64,000 bases of DNA from Massospora cicadina (taxonomy: Eukaryota; Entomophthoromycota; Entomophthoromycetes; Entomophthorales; Entomophthoraceae), in the NCBI GenBank assembly GCA_022478985.1, contig JAKSZP010014463.1, positions 186,001-250,000 of the forward strand. The letters are read 5' to 3'. A model generated the notes under the pieces. It did no database searches and was not told where the DNA came from. It saw only the letters and a list, made by a program, of their open reading frames with translations. Both the position numbers and the translations under genes were made by a program. Numbering within the stretch: the stretch's first letter is position 1; each line of letters begins with the position of its first letter. Shown here one piece after another: positions 34,860 through 45,195 of this stretch.

Positions 34860-35690
34860 CAATAACTCTCCAATGCCTCAACATTTCTTATATGCTTGCT
34901 TTATACTCATTGACTTCAATTTATACTCAACTTACTTAATTTTCTCCTTTCCATATGTCAAGAACTTCAGATAAGCTTAATTTCCCTTTAAATCTACCTC
35001 TTCTGTTTGCTTACTAAAACTAATTACTTCCTTTTGCCTTTTTGTGCAATTCCGCACCTGTTAGTATTCTGATAAATTCTCTATCTTAAACTTGAAATCT
35101 AATGCACATTTAATTTTTTACCTTCTCATCCATTTTTCTTCATTGTAAGTTGCTCAAGCAGCTATCTCATCCATGAACAGAAAACATACCATCTTAAAAT
35201 AAAAATCTTGCCATAATATAACTATTATAGAATTACAAAATGTGTCTTGCTCATAGAATCATTTTTGTCATATTTTCACTATCTCTCTTTACTTTAAAGA
35301 AGCCTTACAGAGTTGGCGACTTATGTTATAATGACCATTATAATTATTATAGATAGACTATAGTATCTAATGTTTTTTAAACAGCCATTAAAATTAGTCT
35401 TAGGGTGATTATAGTTTATTTAGATTTAACCAAATCTAATCAACTTTTTTCATTTTTTAAATAGAGAATACAATAAAGTTTATTTTAACATAAAAGTTAT
35501 AAAGACTTGGTTAAAATTAAAAGTTTGAAAGGTGTCAATCTTAATATCTAAATTATAATAAATTACTCTCTAATAGAAATATTATCAATTTAGCATTAAC
35601 AAATAGCTTGGTATCTAGAAAACTTTACTGTTAATTACTAACATAATAGCAATGATTTTAAAATGCTTATTAGTACATCTGATAAATATT
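34860..35690. other. AT-rich, no gene seen
   Basis: No open frame, repeat partner or motif that I can support. Poly-A/T rich. Confidence 0.4.
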
Positions 35691-36066
35691 GATATAAGTA
35701 AAAATCATTGTATGTATGTGGGTAAAAGAGATATGATCTCATGAACAAATGAACCAAAAATTACCAAACTTGGCGTAGCCACTTTAAATATCCTGGAGAT
35801 AGTCATAGACTACGTTTCAAAAAATTTAATATGAGTCAATACAAGTATATATAAGATGGAAAAAATATAAGATCCTAGTGTTGATTTTATATCATTCTGG
35901 TTGAGCGTTTTGAAAAAATTGTGTAAGTCAGTGGGCTCATAGGTTTTGATAATCAGTTGGTAGTTTTTGTTTGTTTTATAAGTTCAAAAGTTGGTTTAGG
36001 CTGAGTGGTTTTTAGTGGTTTAGATTAATTTGATTGGCTCAATAGTTTTATGTAAGTGGTTGATGG
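35690..36066 (+). repeat. Repeat H1 (Helitron-like 5' region)
   Basis: Homologous to H2 (from about 42390) over several hundred bases: AACAAATGAACCA, CAAACTTGGC, TATATAAGAT, TATATCATT and CATAGGTTTTGATAA. The layout resembles the 5' part of H3 (43285-43600), which leads to a Helitron helicase. The distal part carries degenerate GGCTGAGTGGTT-like repeats. Cut at 36066 by the LTR of F. Helitron identity is inference from H3. Confidence 0.5.
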
Positions 36067-36329
36067 TGCCATAAAACTGCCAAGATCACCAATCCAATGG
36101 CAGGTAACCCTCCCTTTTATACCCTGCAGCCATTTATTCATTTTCATCTGCTTTCCCTTTGAGACCCCAAAATGACCTTTAATAAATTTCTTATTGATAA
36201 TATATTAAAGACTGCTCACAAATTTTTAATAAAGTTTTGAAAACACTTCCCACCTAATTTTTCTTATTGCTATTTCTTGGGTTTTATCCCTGCCACGCTG
36301 ATTATAATATTTTGGCATAAACCCTGTCA
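36067..36329 (+). repeat. F 5' LTR
   Basis: About 263 bp; TGCCATAAAACTGCC start, matching 41814 TGTCATGAAACTGC. Shared blocks: CCAATCCA, CATTTATTCATTTTC/CATTTATCCATTTTC, CTGCTCACAAATTTT and GGTTTTATCC. Noticeably diverged from its partner. Confidence 0.65.
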
Positions 36330-36932
36330 CTACCCCTGAAGACCCAATATGAACACTTTCTTTCAATGTCCAGTAATATCAGTAATCCTGAGATCCAATG
36401 TGTTGTCTATATCTTTGCTCATGATAAATTAAATTTCTGAGTTCTCATGACAAATTGGTGATCCTGCAGGGATGACGCCCCAAAACCTGCAACCACTGCA
36501 CCATCTGACCAGTTGACCTTACTATTGGAAGAGTAGCATGACAATAAACAACAAATTAAAGAAATTATGTTGCTATCTCTGAAGCCCCAAAGGAGTTTAT
36601 TATGATTTACTGAGTGCAAAAACCATGAAAGCACCTGAACCCCAAGTGACTACCCCCAAATTTCTGAAGAAAATTGATATCAATGATTTTCAGAACTCCA
36701 AATCCCTAAACTATGTCTGAACTCCATAGCCTTTTTATGGAGAAGTATGATGAGAATCTCCAAGTTCAATTAACTGCACAAGAATTGCCTTTTCCCAACT
36801 TTGTTATCAAGCATTTAACTGAATTGAACAAGGATAAAAACCCATAACCCCAAAATCAACAAATTTAAAAACGTGTCTCAACTGCCCCTCTCACATTAAT
36901 CTAACAATTTGTCCCCTATCAACCTGAGGTAT
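36330..36932 (+). other. F internal 5' part (possible gag remnant)
   Basis: Position suggests leader and gag. No domain can be read; a stretch near 36630-36700 is open but unremarkable. Ends at the G insertion. Confidence 0.35.
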
Positions 36933-37685
36933 TTGTTGCACTTCCACCTGATGCGCTCACAGGTGCTATCATTAGGGAGCCTGGCATAGCGGCTGATTGT
37001 AAGAGGCTTAGTTCATCACAGTCAGCTAAGAGAACAGGGGCTTTGTAAGATTCAGTAATGGATGAGATTTTCTTCATTAATACAAACTTGAACTAGGAAA
37101 TATAAATAATATAACCTATTAATCAAAAAAGTACTTTTTAAAATTAAGATAGTAGTAATTATAGTACTGTTAAAAGTAAAGAGAATATAATGATTCACTA
37201 GAATTTCAAATAGTGATTCATCAGTCATTCTTAATTCTCAAGTGGTTTGTCCATCAACTCATTACATCTGGGAGGTCAGCTGGGCTTCTTGATCTCCAAG
37301 TAATAGTTTCATAGCATTAGTTAAATTGGTATTAACCTAAAGTTGGAGCTCTTCCAATAGTCCAGGTTTAGAGGTTTAACTAGCTAGGTTCCAGAATGAA
37401 CAGCTGATTAAGATGCTGAGATCTTTGAGACACTGATGATGGAGTCATATAATTATGGCCTCAGAATTAGGTAAAATATTTGAGAATATAATTTAAGGCT
37501 TATTAATTTAATTCAGAGTAATTAAAGTTATACCCAAATTCAAAGTCTAGACCAATGGCATTAGATCAAGCCCTAATTTAAACTTATCATACCATTTAAG
37601 TAGCTTAGAAGCCAAATCCATATAGTTTTATATGCTGTTTTTTCCTGGGAAAAGGCTTCCACCTTGCATAGGGAGAATTCTGACA
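36933..37685 (-). repeat. G 3' LTR
   Basis: Direct repeat of 39783-40544. Shared blocks include AGGTGCTATCATT, GTAAGAT, GAACAGCTGATTAAGAT, TGGCCTCAGAATTAGGTAA and AAGGCTTCCAC. Substantially diverged from its partner. Confidence 0.75.
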
Positions 37686-39782
37686 GAGCCCCCCTCAAGT
37701 CTTGTCCAAGAGAATTAAGTTTCAAGCTTATTTGATTTTATAAAAAGTTGAGTAGTAGTGGTGTACTTTTGTTATTAATTAGCTGGCTAATCTTACTGGG
37801 TTCCTTTGACTGATGCATTTTTGCTCAGGCCTCAAAAATGTTCATCTGATGATGGTCAGTCTAAGTTTGAGCCAGACAGATATGCATGGTGAGCAGGGCC
37901 TGAGCCATGTAAATGCCATCAAAAGCGTCCAACAGCATCAGGTTTTGTAAACGTAATTTAGCAGCCTTAAAAATTTCAGACTCCTTAGTGCTCTTGCTTG
38001 CATTGTGTCATGAAGTGGGGCTTTAGCAGGAGGTTCTGTACTGACAGTGGGGCTAAGCAAGTGCTGAGCAGCATCTCTATCAAAAAACGCAATTGTCAAA
38101 CCTTGGGGTTAAACTAATAAGGTAGGATAGTGTTGCAAGAGTGGACTGTCAAAGTAGCTGAGTCAGAATAATGACAAACTGTTTAAAAGTTAGTCAGGAA
38201 TGTATGAAAACAATGTTCTTGAGGTGCATATAGCTGATGAGATGATTCTGGCACCAGGTACAAGATGGCCCTGATTTGCACCTGAGGACAGATAAGTTGT
38301 AAAATGTCAGGTGGTCATCAGTTCCAATGTCAAACAGGCAAGAGAACACGGTATGGTGGCGCGGCAGAAAATCACGGCTATGAGGCTGCAGAATGACCTC
38401 TTCAATTGAGATTATGGCTGCGATGGCCAAAATCAGTTGCTGTCACTATGTTGGACTTAGCAGAGTACTCAAATTATGGATCATTTTAAGCCTCATTCTT
38501 AATGTAGTTGATAGCTTGGTGGTTTATTCTGTTTCAATATGTGGGGCACAGATTTTCTGAGCTGACCTTGTTCCCAACTTTGGGGACAAATCCCAGTTCA
38601 GATGAATGCTCAGTGTGCGGTGCCTTGCTGGTTAGAACAGCGGTTTGCCTTTATGAGTTAAGTTCTTGGCTTTTGATATTAATAATTAAGTCCATAGTAC
38701 TTAGATTGCAGGTCACTTTAAATAATTGCAGGTCATGTTTTGTCAGGACCACCGTTAAAACAAGCTGTGAGCTGAACCAGATATGCTTGATAACTCCCTT
38801 TAACAGTATCTGGCTCTATTTTTGGAGGAGAGCTGTTGAAATTGACAATTGTTAGAATTTTTAGTGAGGAGTTATTGGGCTTGTTACTATTTGAGCAAAG
38901 GTAAGTCCCAGGTATTTTGTCCGTCACTTTTGGCATTTTGATGTTATCATGGTATTTGGAGCTTCCATGGGGTTCTTGAAATTTTATGCCACTGTTTAGA
39001 ATAAAACCTATTTCTTGACTTGTCCAGAGTTTGATTGGTTCGATGGAACTTTTGATGCTTGTTGGCCAAGTTTGATTTGTCATTTTGAACTTTTGGACCC
39101 AAACAGCCAATGATCTTCATTTTCATTTTATGCTCTGAAACTACAGAGTGGAAAATGAGTTGAAATATGTAATTTATTTCTGGTTACTGAATAAATAATA
39201 ATGTTAGTATTAAGACCATTTTTTATTAAAATCTGAGCATTTTGATTGTTTTAATCTTCTTTTTTTGACTGGAGGATAAAAATTAGCTTAGTTACCTTCT
39301 TTTTATTTTGGCTCAACCTAGAGAGAGTTTTGCAGAGTTGCTTCTCACAACTAGAAATATATCCAGAGCCAGTTATGATTTCCCTGTGTGATACATTCCC
39401 AAATATCTTCTCAGTCACAGTTCCATACTTTCTTATAGTGCTTTGCTTCATTATTAAAATGAATTACTTCCTTTTTAAATTTCTAAACTTTATGATGTTG
39501 GCTATATTGCTCTTTGACATCTATTTTGATTATAGCAGGCATATACAGTAAGTTGAGCAAGGGATTAAGTTGGCTAGGTACTTGAAACTTACAGGACCTT
39601 CTTTTTGTGAACACCTAAAGATTTTCCTGGTAAAATTGCTTCCCATAGTTACTGCATATTGGCTATTCCATAGGAGGTTTTAAAGGATCAGGATCTGAAG
39701 TGTTAACTGTAGAGTCTTTTTTCATCCAAGGCTGAGGGTATTTCCTCAAGGTGACTCAGAAGTGCCCCTGTAGTGTGCACCA
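37686..39782 (-). other. G internal region
   Basis: 2.1 kb between LTRs. The longest minus-strand frames are 39110-38733 (125 codons) and 38430-38194 (78 codons); neither shows gag, protease, RT, RNase H or integrase motifs that I recognise. The primer-binding site is at 39765-39782. Confidence 0.5.
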
Positions 39783-40544
39783 GATTTTACGCTTTCTCCT
39801 GCTTTGCTTGCAGGTGCTATCATTGAGGAGCCTGATATGGCAGCTTATTATAAGAGGTTTAGTCATCACAGTCATTTTTAGAATTGAGGCTTTGTAAGAT
39901 GCAGCAATAGGCAAGAGTTTATTTATTAGAATAAATTTAAACTAGCTAATAGATAAATAATATAATAATTCACTGAAAAATTTATTTATAAAAAATAAGA
40001 CAATATTATTTATAGTACTATTGAAAGTAAAAAAGAGATTGATGATTCACTGGGAATTTCAAAGAGTGATTCATCAATAATTCTTAATTCATAAGTGGTT
40101 TGTCTATCAATTTGTTCCAACTGGGAGGTCAGCTGAGCTTCTTGACCTTCAGGTAATAGTTTCAGAGAATAAGCTAAATTGGTATTAACCTCAAGTAGGA
40201 GCTCTTACAAATATTTCAGGTTTAAATATCCAACTTGCTAGATTCCATAATGAACAGCTGATTAAGATAGTGGGATCTTTGGGCCACTAATGATGGATTC
40301 ATATAAAAGTGGCCTCAGAATTAGGTAATTTATTTTGTGAATATAATTTTAAGGCTTATTAACTAAATTCAGAGTATAACAAGTAATACCTTAGATTCAA
40401 AGTCTATACCAATGACATGAGATTAAGCTTTAATTTGGGTCTTATTGGACCATTCAGATAGCTCAGAAATCAAATTCCACATAGTAGTATATGCTGATTT
40501 TCTCTCAGGACAAGGCTTCCACTTTGCATAAGAGAAACCCAACA
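39783..40544 (-). repeat. G 5' LTR
   Basis: Partner of 36933-37685; immediately abuts the primer site at 39782 and the AGTAT target copy at 40545. Confidence 0.72.
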
Positions 40545-41275
40545 AGTATATCTGCTATCAATATTTTAATAAAAATTTCTCTCTTGTATCTCTTGGTGAC
40601 CTTTGCAAATTGAGCCTTGCTTTACATCAAGTTTTTACCAAACTATTAGTCTAGCTCAGATTCAAATTGTCAACTAAAACCTGACCCTTCTAACTGATTA
40701 TGGTGTACCCCACACTCAAAAATCTCTTTTTGGGTATACCTTCCTGATTATTCACTCTGGAACTTCTGCCAACATGATAAAAGAATTAACTTCTCAATAT
40801 TGGCTACAAAAATACCCTCCAAAGCGCCCTTATTTTACTGATGGCTGGCAGCTCCCAACATCTCTGCTGCCACCCAGTATTTGATTTAATTGTTAAAAAT
40901 CCAGAAAAGTATGCTCTATCAATGCAGTTGTCTTCAATAATGGTTATTTCCCTATGCTACTACCATATCAATCCCTCAAGGAATTTAGGATCCTCCTCAA
41001 CTTCAAAAATAATCTTTGATACATACAACCCAATCAGGGGATGAAAGTGCTACCCATCAGATACACCCACACTCTATCAGCCCTGGGTCAACCATCTTCT
41101 CAACTTATCTCTTATATATGCACTAAGTTTTTCCACAAAGCCTAAGATTCCAAGCATTTCCAGGATCCCAAAAATGGGGAGTTAACCTGATTAGCCCAGG
41201 ATTATGAGGATGAGATTGGACAAGATGAAGATACCACCCCTTTAATGAACTGGGGGCAACACTGCATTAATCTCA
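40545..41275 (+). other. F internal region right of G
   Basis: Broken plus-strand coding between the G insertion and RT. The frame 40841-41044 is open but unassigned. A protease region would be expected here; I cannot see a DTG box. Confidence 0.35.
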
Positions 41276-41638
41276 GTGACATCAAACCAATTACCTAAAA
41301 TTCCTATCAACTACCCTTCAGCTTGTAAACACTTAGTTGAGGCTGAGAGTCAAACGAGACCAGCCAATGGGCTTCATTACCCCTCTGAACTGCCCTGGAG
41401 TTTTCCAGCAGTTGTAGTGCCCAAGAAGAATGCCTACCCATTGCCTCCAATCGCCTATTCCCTCAGAGCCCTAGAGAGAACCAAAGTACCCTCCACTGCT
41501 GATTTTTCCCCTGGATACTACCAAATGGGTCTTGCTGAAAATTTAATTGGTAAAACAACGCTTGTCACCTGCCATATCTGCCAAATTTTTGGGAACCAAC
41601 CCCAACACACTCCTTGCAAATTTTATTTAGATTTATAA
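41276..41638 (+). pseudogene. F reverse transcriptase N-terminal fragment
   Basis: Reads PSELPWSFPAVVVPKKNA, then YPLPPIAYSLRALERTKVPS, then DFSPGYYQMGLAENLIGKTT: the finger and first palm blocks of Ty3/gypsy RT, including the first catalytic aspartate (ADFSPGYYQM). It ends before MPFGL and YxDD; the 3' LTR follows within 180 bases, so the rest of pol was deleted. Confidence 0.75.
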
Positions 41639-41813
41639 AGTATCACAATTCTATTATTCAGCCATTATAAAACCAGATCTCTGATGACCAATATGAACAA
41701 CTGCTTAATAAATTCCACAGGACCACAATTTCACCATGGATAACTTAGTATTACCTGTCCAATACCCCAAATCTTAATTCCAGGAAAACCAGCATAAAAA
41801 TATATAGGGAGAG

Positions 41814-42083
41814 TGTCATGAAACTGCTGATATTGCCAATCCATTGGTGGATGTTCCCTACCTTGTCTTAGCCCTGAAACCATTTATCCATTTTCTTCAG
41901 CTTTCCTTTTAAGATAATAAAATTCCTTTCCCTTTAAAAGTTTCCCAGTGATTAGGTATAAAAGTCTGCTCACAAATTTTGATAAAGTATCAAAAATGCT
42001 TTCTGTCTACTTTTTTTATGTTGCTATTAATTAGGTTTTATCCAAGCCATGCCAATTCCTATTTTGTGTAGAATTCCCTGCCA
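41814..42083 (+). repeat. F 3' LTR
   Basis: Partner of 36067-36329, with the purine tract TATATAGGGAGAG directly upstream. Ends near CCCTGCCA. Confidence 0.65.
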
Positions 42084-42379
42084 CATGAGCTTACCAATAA
42101 CTAAGCTGCTGCCAGATAAAACATAAATCTGAGTTTTCATCCAACCCTCCTGTTGCTATTAATTTTGGATTCTTGAACTCCCATGACAATGGTTTAGTTA
42201 ATTCAGTAGTCCAATTAGTTTTGCTGATTGGTTGTGGTTTTATTATGATTTTATAGGTTTTATTTCTCCTTAAACTTACTGATGGATGTTTATTAAAATA
42301 AAAACTGATCAATAAGGATCATATTGTAAATTTTAACCCCACAAGAAAAGCTAGGTAAAATGTGATATCATCAAAAAAG

Positions 42380-42900
42380 CTAAAAATCTTTATATAAAAA
42401 TCGTTTTGTATGCATTTATATATGGAACATACTTCCTCATAAACAAATGAACCAGAAATCAACAAACTTGGCATAAATATACTATAACTTTTGGGAATGT
42501 TAACAGACTCTGTTTACAAAAAAATGCAACCTTACAACAAAAGTTGTATAAAATATCTAAAAATATATAAGATTTTAATAGTAATTGTATATCATTTCAG
42601 CTGAGAATTTTAGTATTATTCAAATAATTTTATATGTTCATAGGTTTTGATAAATGGTTGGTGGTATTTGGTTTAGTGTATAAGTTCAACAATTGGTTTT
42701 GGCTAAGTGGTTAATGGTTTTTGGTTGATTTTTTAGGAGATTGTTTTTGGCTAAATAGTTGATGATTTAGATAACATGCTAAGTTTAATTGATTTTGGCC
42801 AAGTGGTAGGTGGGTGGATAATTCAACATGTTAATAGTTTAAGAACTTATTGTTTGTCATCTACCAACTTAAAAACTAAAATAATTGATTAGAATCATCT
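42380..42900 (+). repeat. Repeat H2 (Helitron-like 5' region)
   Basis: Homolog of H1 and, more loosely, H3: TTTTGTATGCATTTATATATG, AACAAATGAACCAGAAAT, CAAACTTGGCAT, ATATAAGAT, CATTTCAGCTGAG. At about 42655-42830 it has degenerate repeats of a GGCTAAGTGGTTAATGG-like unit. Confidence 0.5.
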
Positions 42901-43259
42901 GGTAAATTATAAACCTAAGCAAAGCTGGGTTACTAGGTTAGTTGTATAATATATGCATTGACTTAAGAAAAATTATTTAATAATTGCTTACTATCAGTTT
43001 CTCTGATCTCAGACATAGCCTATTCAGAAACTTTATAGATTCAATAAGATTAAAAGTACCTGTGCTTAAATATAGACAAAAAATCTTTATCTTCATATAT
43101 TGGTAGAGCAAAGGCTACCAATAATATCAAACTGTAGAATTTATATGTAAACTTTTGCTACTCACATTCCAAATGCACCTTCTAACTTTCTTTCCTGATT
43201 TTCTCTTATATTACTAGATGCATAAGCAGCTAATATCTTTTTTAGTACTAGACAGTCCC
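42900..43259. other. AT-rich, no gene seen
   Basis: No motif or repeat partner supported. Confidence 0.35.
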
Positions 43260-43624
43260 AACCCGAGGAAGAAGCTAATATATATATATATATAAATGAA
43301 TGTATGTATGTGTGTATGTATGTCCTGAATGCATTCCTATACCATTCATCCAATTGTCATTAAACTTTGGTGAGTTGTGTGCATGCCTGAGAAGGTTTAT
43401 GAATTTTAAAAAATATTGTTTTAATAGTAAAATAAAAAGTTTTATATGTAACAAGTGAAAATCCTATATATACTTCGATGGTATTCGCTATATTATTACA
43501 GCTGAGCAGTTAGATATTTGGTTGATTCGATTTTAAATGTTTTTGTTAAGTGGTTAGTGTTCATTTGGCTAATTAGCAAGTTAATCCAGATCAAAACTGA
43601 ATCAAAAGTCCAATTGATTTTAAA

Positions 43625-43725
43625 AATACCACCTCTAGCATAATCGGCTCAGCTTTTGGCCCTAAACTTCAACTCTATAAAAGGTCAGTTCGAATCCTGG
43701 CGTAATCAATTTTTATACCCTTTTC
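43625..43725 (+). other. tRNA-like segment (pseudo-tRNA or SINE head)
   Basis: Box-A-like TAGCATAATCGG (about 43638) and a perfect box B, AGTTCGAATCC, at about 43688-43698, spaced as in tRNA genes. Stems do not close well, so it is not a functional tRNA. It lies inside Helitron H3, upstream of the helicase. Confidence 0.4.
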
Positions 43726-43798
43726 TTAAACTGTCAATTCTGTCTGTCTGTAATGAAATCTTACAAGCTCTATTTCAGACACTTATCCACCACAGCTT

Positions 43799-44151
43799 TG
43801 CAACGGTACCAGGCTTTCAGTGAAAAAGATGATGAACAATATCATTGAAGCTACAATCTTAAATGGAAATTTTAAAGGAGATGTACTGTTGCCACGCATC
43901 CCAATGATTTCAACAGATATGCCATCTGAATTCAGACGTTTGCAGTTTCCAGTGCAACTCGCATTTGCAATGACCATCAACAAAGCACAGGGACAATCGC
44001 TACAAGTGTGTGGACTAAATTTGAAAAACCATGCTTCTCACATGTACAGCTGTATGTGGCCTGCTCACGCGTCGGAAAACCTTCTGATTTATTCATGTAT
44101 GCACCAGATGGAAAAACAAAAAATATTGTGTATCCAAAAGCGCTTCAATAA
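43799..44151 (+). pseudogene. Helitron PIF1-type helicase, C-terminal fragment
   Basis: Superfamily 1 DNA helicase that unwinds DNA during Helitron rolling-circle replication. The frame reads RLSVKKMMNNIIEATILNGN, then RRLQFPVQLAFAMTINKAQG (the helicase motif with TINKAQGQSL), then QVCGLNL. A one-base shift near 44020-44030 moves the frame to YVACSRVGKPSDLFMYAPDG and ends KALQ with stop 44149-44151. Apart from that shift the residues are very well kept compared with the surrounding elements. From memory the closest look-alikes are arthropod Helitron helicases. Confidence 0.8.
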
Positions 44152-44373
44152 ACAGAATTAAAACTAACACTTTCTATCTTTGAGTGGCATTGCAATGCAT
44201 GTCGGGTACTCATACTAATATTATCACATTAATTTGAAAACCACGCAAACAAAGTTGTGGGCAACAGTTATTTATTTATAAGAAACCTACTTTAATTGAA
44301 CTTTATTAATTAAACTAACATTTTCATTATGTACAACATGAAACTCCGTTGCAAAGCATGGGTATTCTGCTAG

Positions 44374-45195
44374 TATCTTATAAACATGGAGTTTTACTTT
44401 ATAAATTACAAAGTATACCATCTTAGGTTTATGTTTCCACTGTCCTTTTTTAACTTATAGAATTCAGTTCATAGTCTTGATTATTGTACTTTTTCTTGAA
44501 ATTTTATCAAATCTAATTAAAATCAACTTTCAAAGTTTGTTAAAATTAACACAGCATCCAAAACTAATATCTATTTACTAAATAAAGCACATTTACTCTC
44601 TTGCATTATCTTGGTTCAAACCCTTCACCCGTCTCTACTAAGCTTGTCTGATGAAAATTTTAGGCTAGATTTCAGGGTCGGCACATGTTCTTTTCAAAAG
44701 GCAGTTAGAAATCCTTTGCTTAACTTATACCATTTTTGTGAGCTTTGAAGGATTTGCCTTCAGACGCACCCATTTAAATTCTGAGGCCTGACCACCCAAT
44801 GTCAGGTGCATTATGCTAATTGCATCCAATAGTTCAATTATTGCAAAGCGCCGCAATTTGGCTTGTGCCATCTGTATATTACCGAGTAATAAAAGCTAGT
44901 TAATTAATGTCGATTAGTTAAAACCAATGTTTTAAAACTTCAGTTTTCAAAGGAACCAAAATGAGAGTGGATGATTCCATACTCATATTAAGGAATAGTT
45001 CTTTATGCAAGTAACTGCATAGCTATTTTTATAGTTTTGATTTGAAATCAAGCTCTAATTGATCGGTTGAAACTAATAATAACGATAAAGAAAATCCTAG
45101 AACAGTTGTTTGAAGCATGTATAAATTATGGCGCAGATAGTAAAATTTGAAAGCTAGAGAAAAGCAATCGAGTACAGTATTTTCCTTGTCCTACC
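44374..45195. other. Intergenic region upstream of b5 reductase
   Basis: AT-rich, no open frame of interest. It would contain the promoter of the reductase; I see no reliable TATA or initiator assignment. Confidence 0.4.

Larger units (their letters stand above)
10190..34860 (+). mobile_element. Ty3/gypsy element B2, opened by C1 and C2
   Basis: Plus-strand pieces in order: gag 10190-10922, gag continued 22262-22560, protease about 22980-23300, RT about 24000-24720, RNase H about 24830-25190, integrase 25280-26400, distal internal sequence 26400-27009 and 33533-33755, LTR 33756-34809. Two later insertions, C1 (10923-22261) and C2 (27010-33532), interrupt it at duplicated 5-bp sites, and its sequence resumes on the other side of each. 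The 5' LTR is missing. Reading frames are heavily interrupted. Confidence 0.75.
36933..40544 (-). mobile_element. LTR element G without recognisable coding domains
   Basis: Two about 755-bp direct repeats (36933-37685 and 39783-40544) flank 2.1 kb. On the minus strand the right LTR is followed by TGGTGCACACTACAGGGG (39782-39765), a tRNA primer site like that of B and E. The left LTR is preceded by the purine tract GAGGGGGGCTC (near 37695-37685). Probable 5-bp duplication GGTAT (36928-36932)/AGTAT (40545-40549). Inserted in F. Frames inside are short, so G fits a non-autonomous LTR element. Confidence 0.72.
36067..42083 (+). mobile_element. Ty3/gypsy element F, opened by G
   Basis: Direct LTRs lie at 36067-36329 and 41814-42083 (TG...CA). 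A purine tract, AGGGAGAG, sits immediately before the right LTR. The internal region contains an RT fragment at 41276-41638 but no RNase H or integrase before the 3' LTR, so pol is internally deleted. Element G is inserted at 36933-40544. I could not identify a convincing target duplication. Confidence 0.65.
43260..44373 (+). mobile_element. Helitron H3, 3'-terminal part with helicase tail
   Basis: The left part has (TA)n at about 43277-43294 and GTATG repeats, then the CCAATTGTCATTAAACTTTGG-type sequence typical of Helitron leaders. The right part encodes the C-terminus of a PIF1-like helicase (about 43800-44151). The end reads ATTCTGCTAG at 44364-44373, a CTRR terminus followed by T (44374), with a decayed GCAAAGCATGGG hairpin region just before it. 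Rep/HUH domains are missing, so the copy is internally deleted. The exact 5' end is uncertain. Confidence 0.7.

Noticed and set aside
38733..39110. 125-codon minus frame in G as a retroviral-type domain
   Set aside because: No gag, protease, RT or integrase motif; kept only as an unassigned frame inside G.
43625..43725. Functional tRNA gene
   Set aside because: Good box B but acceptor and T stems do not pair; listed only as tRNA-like.
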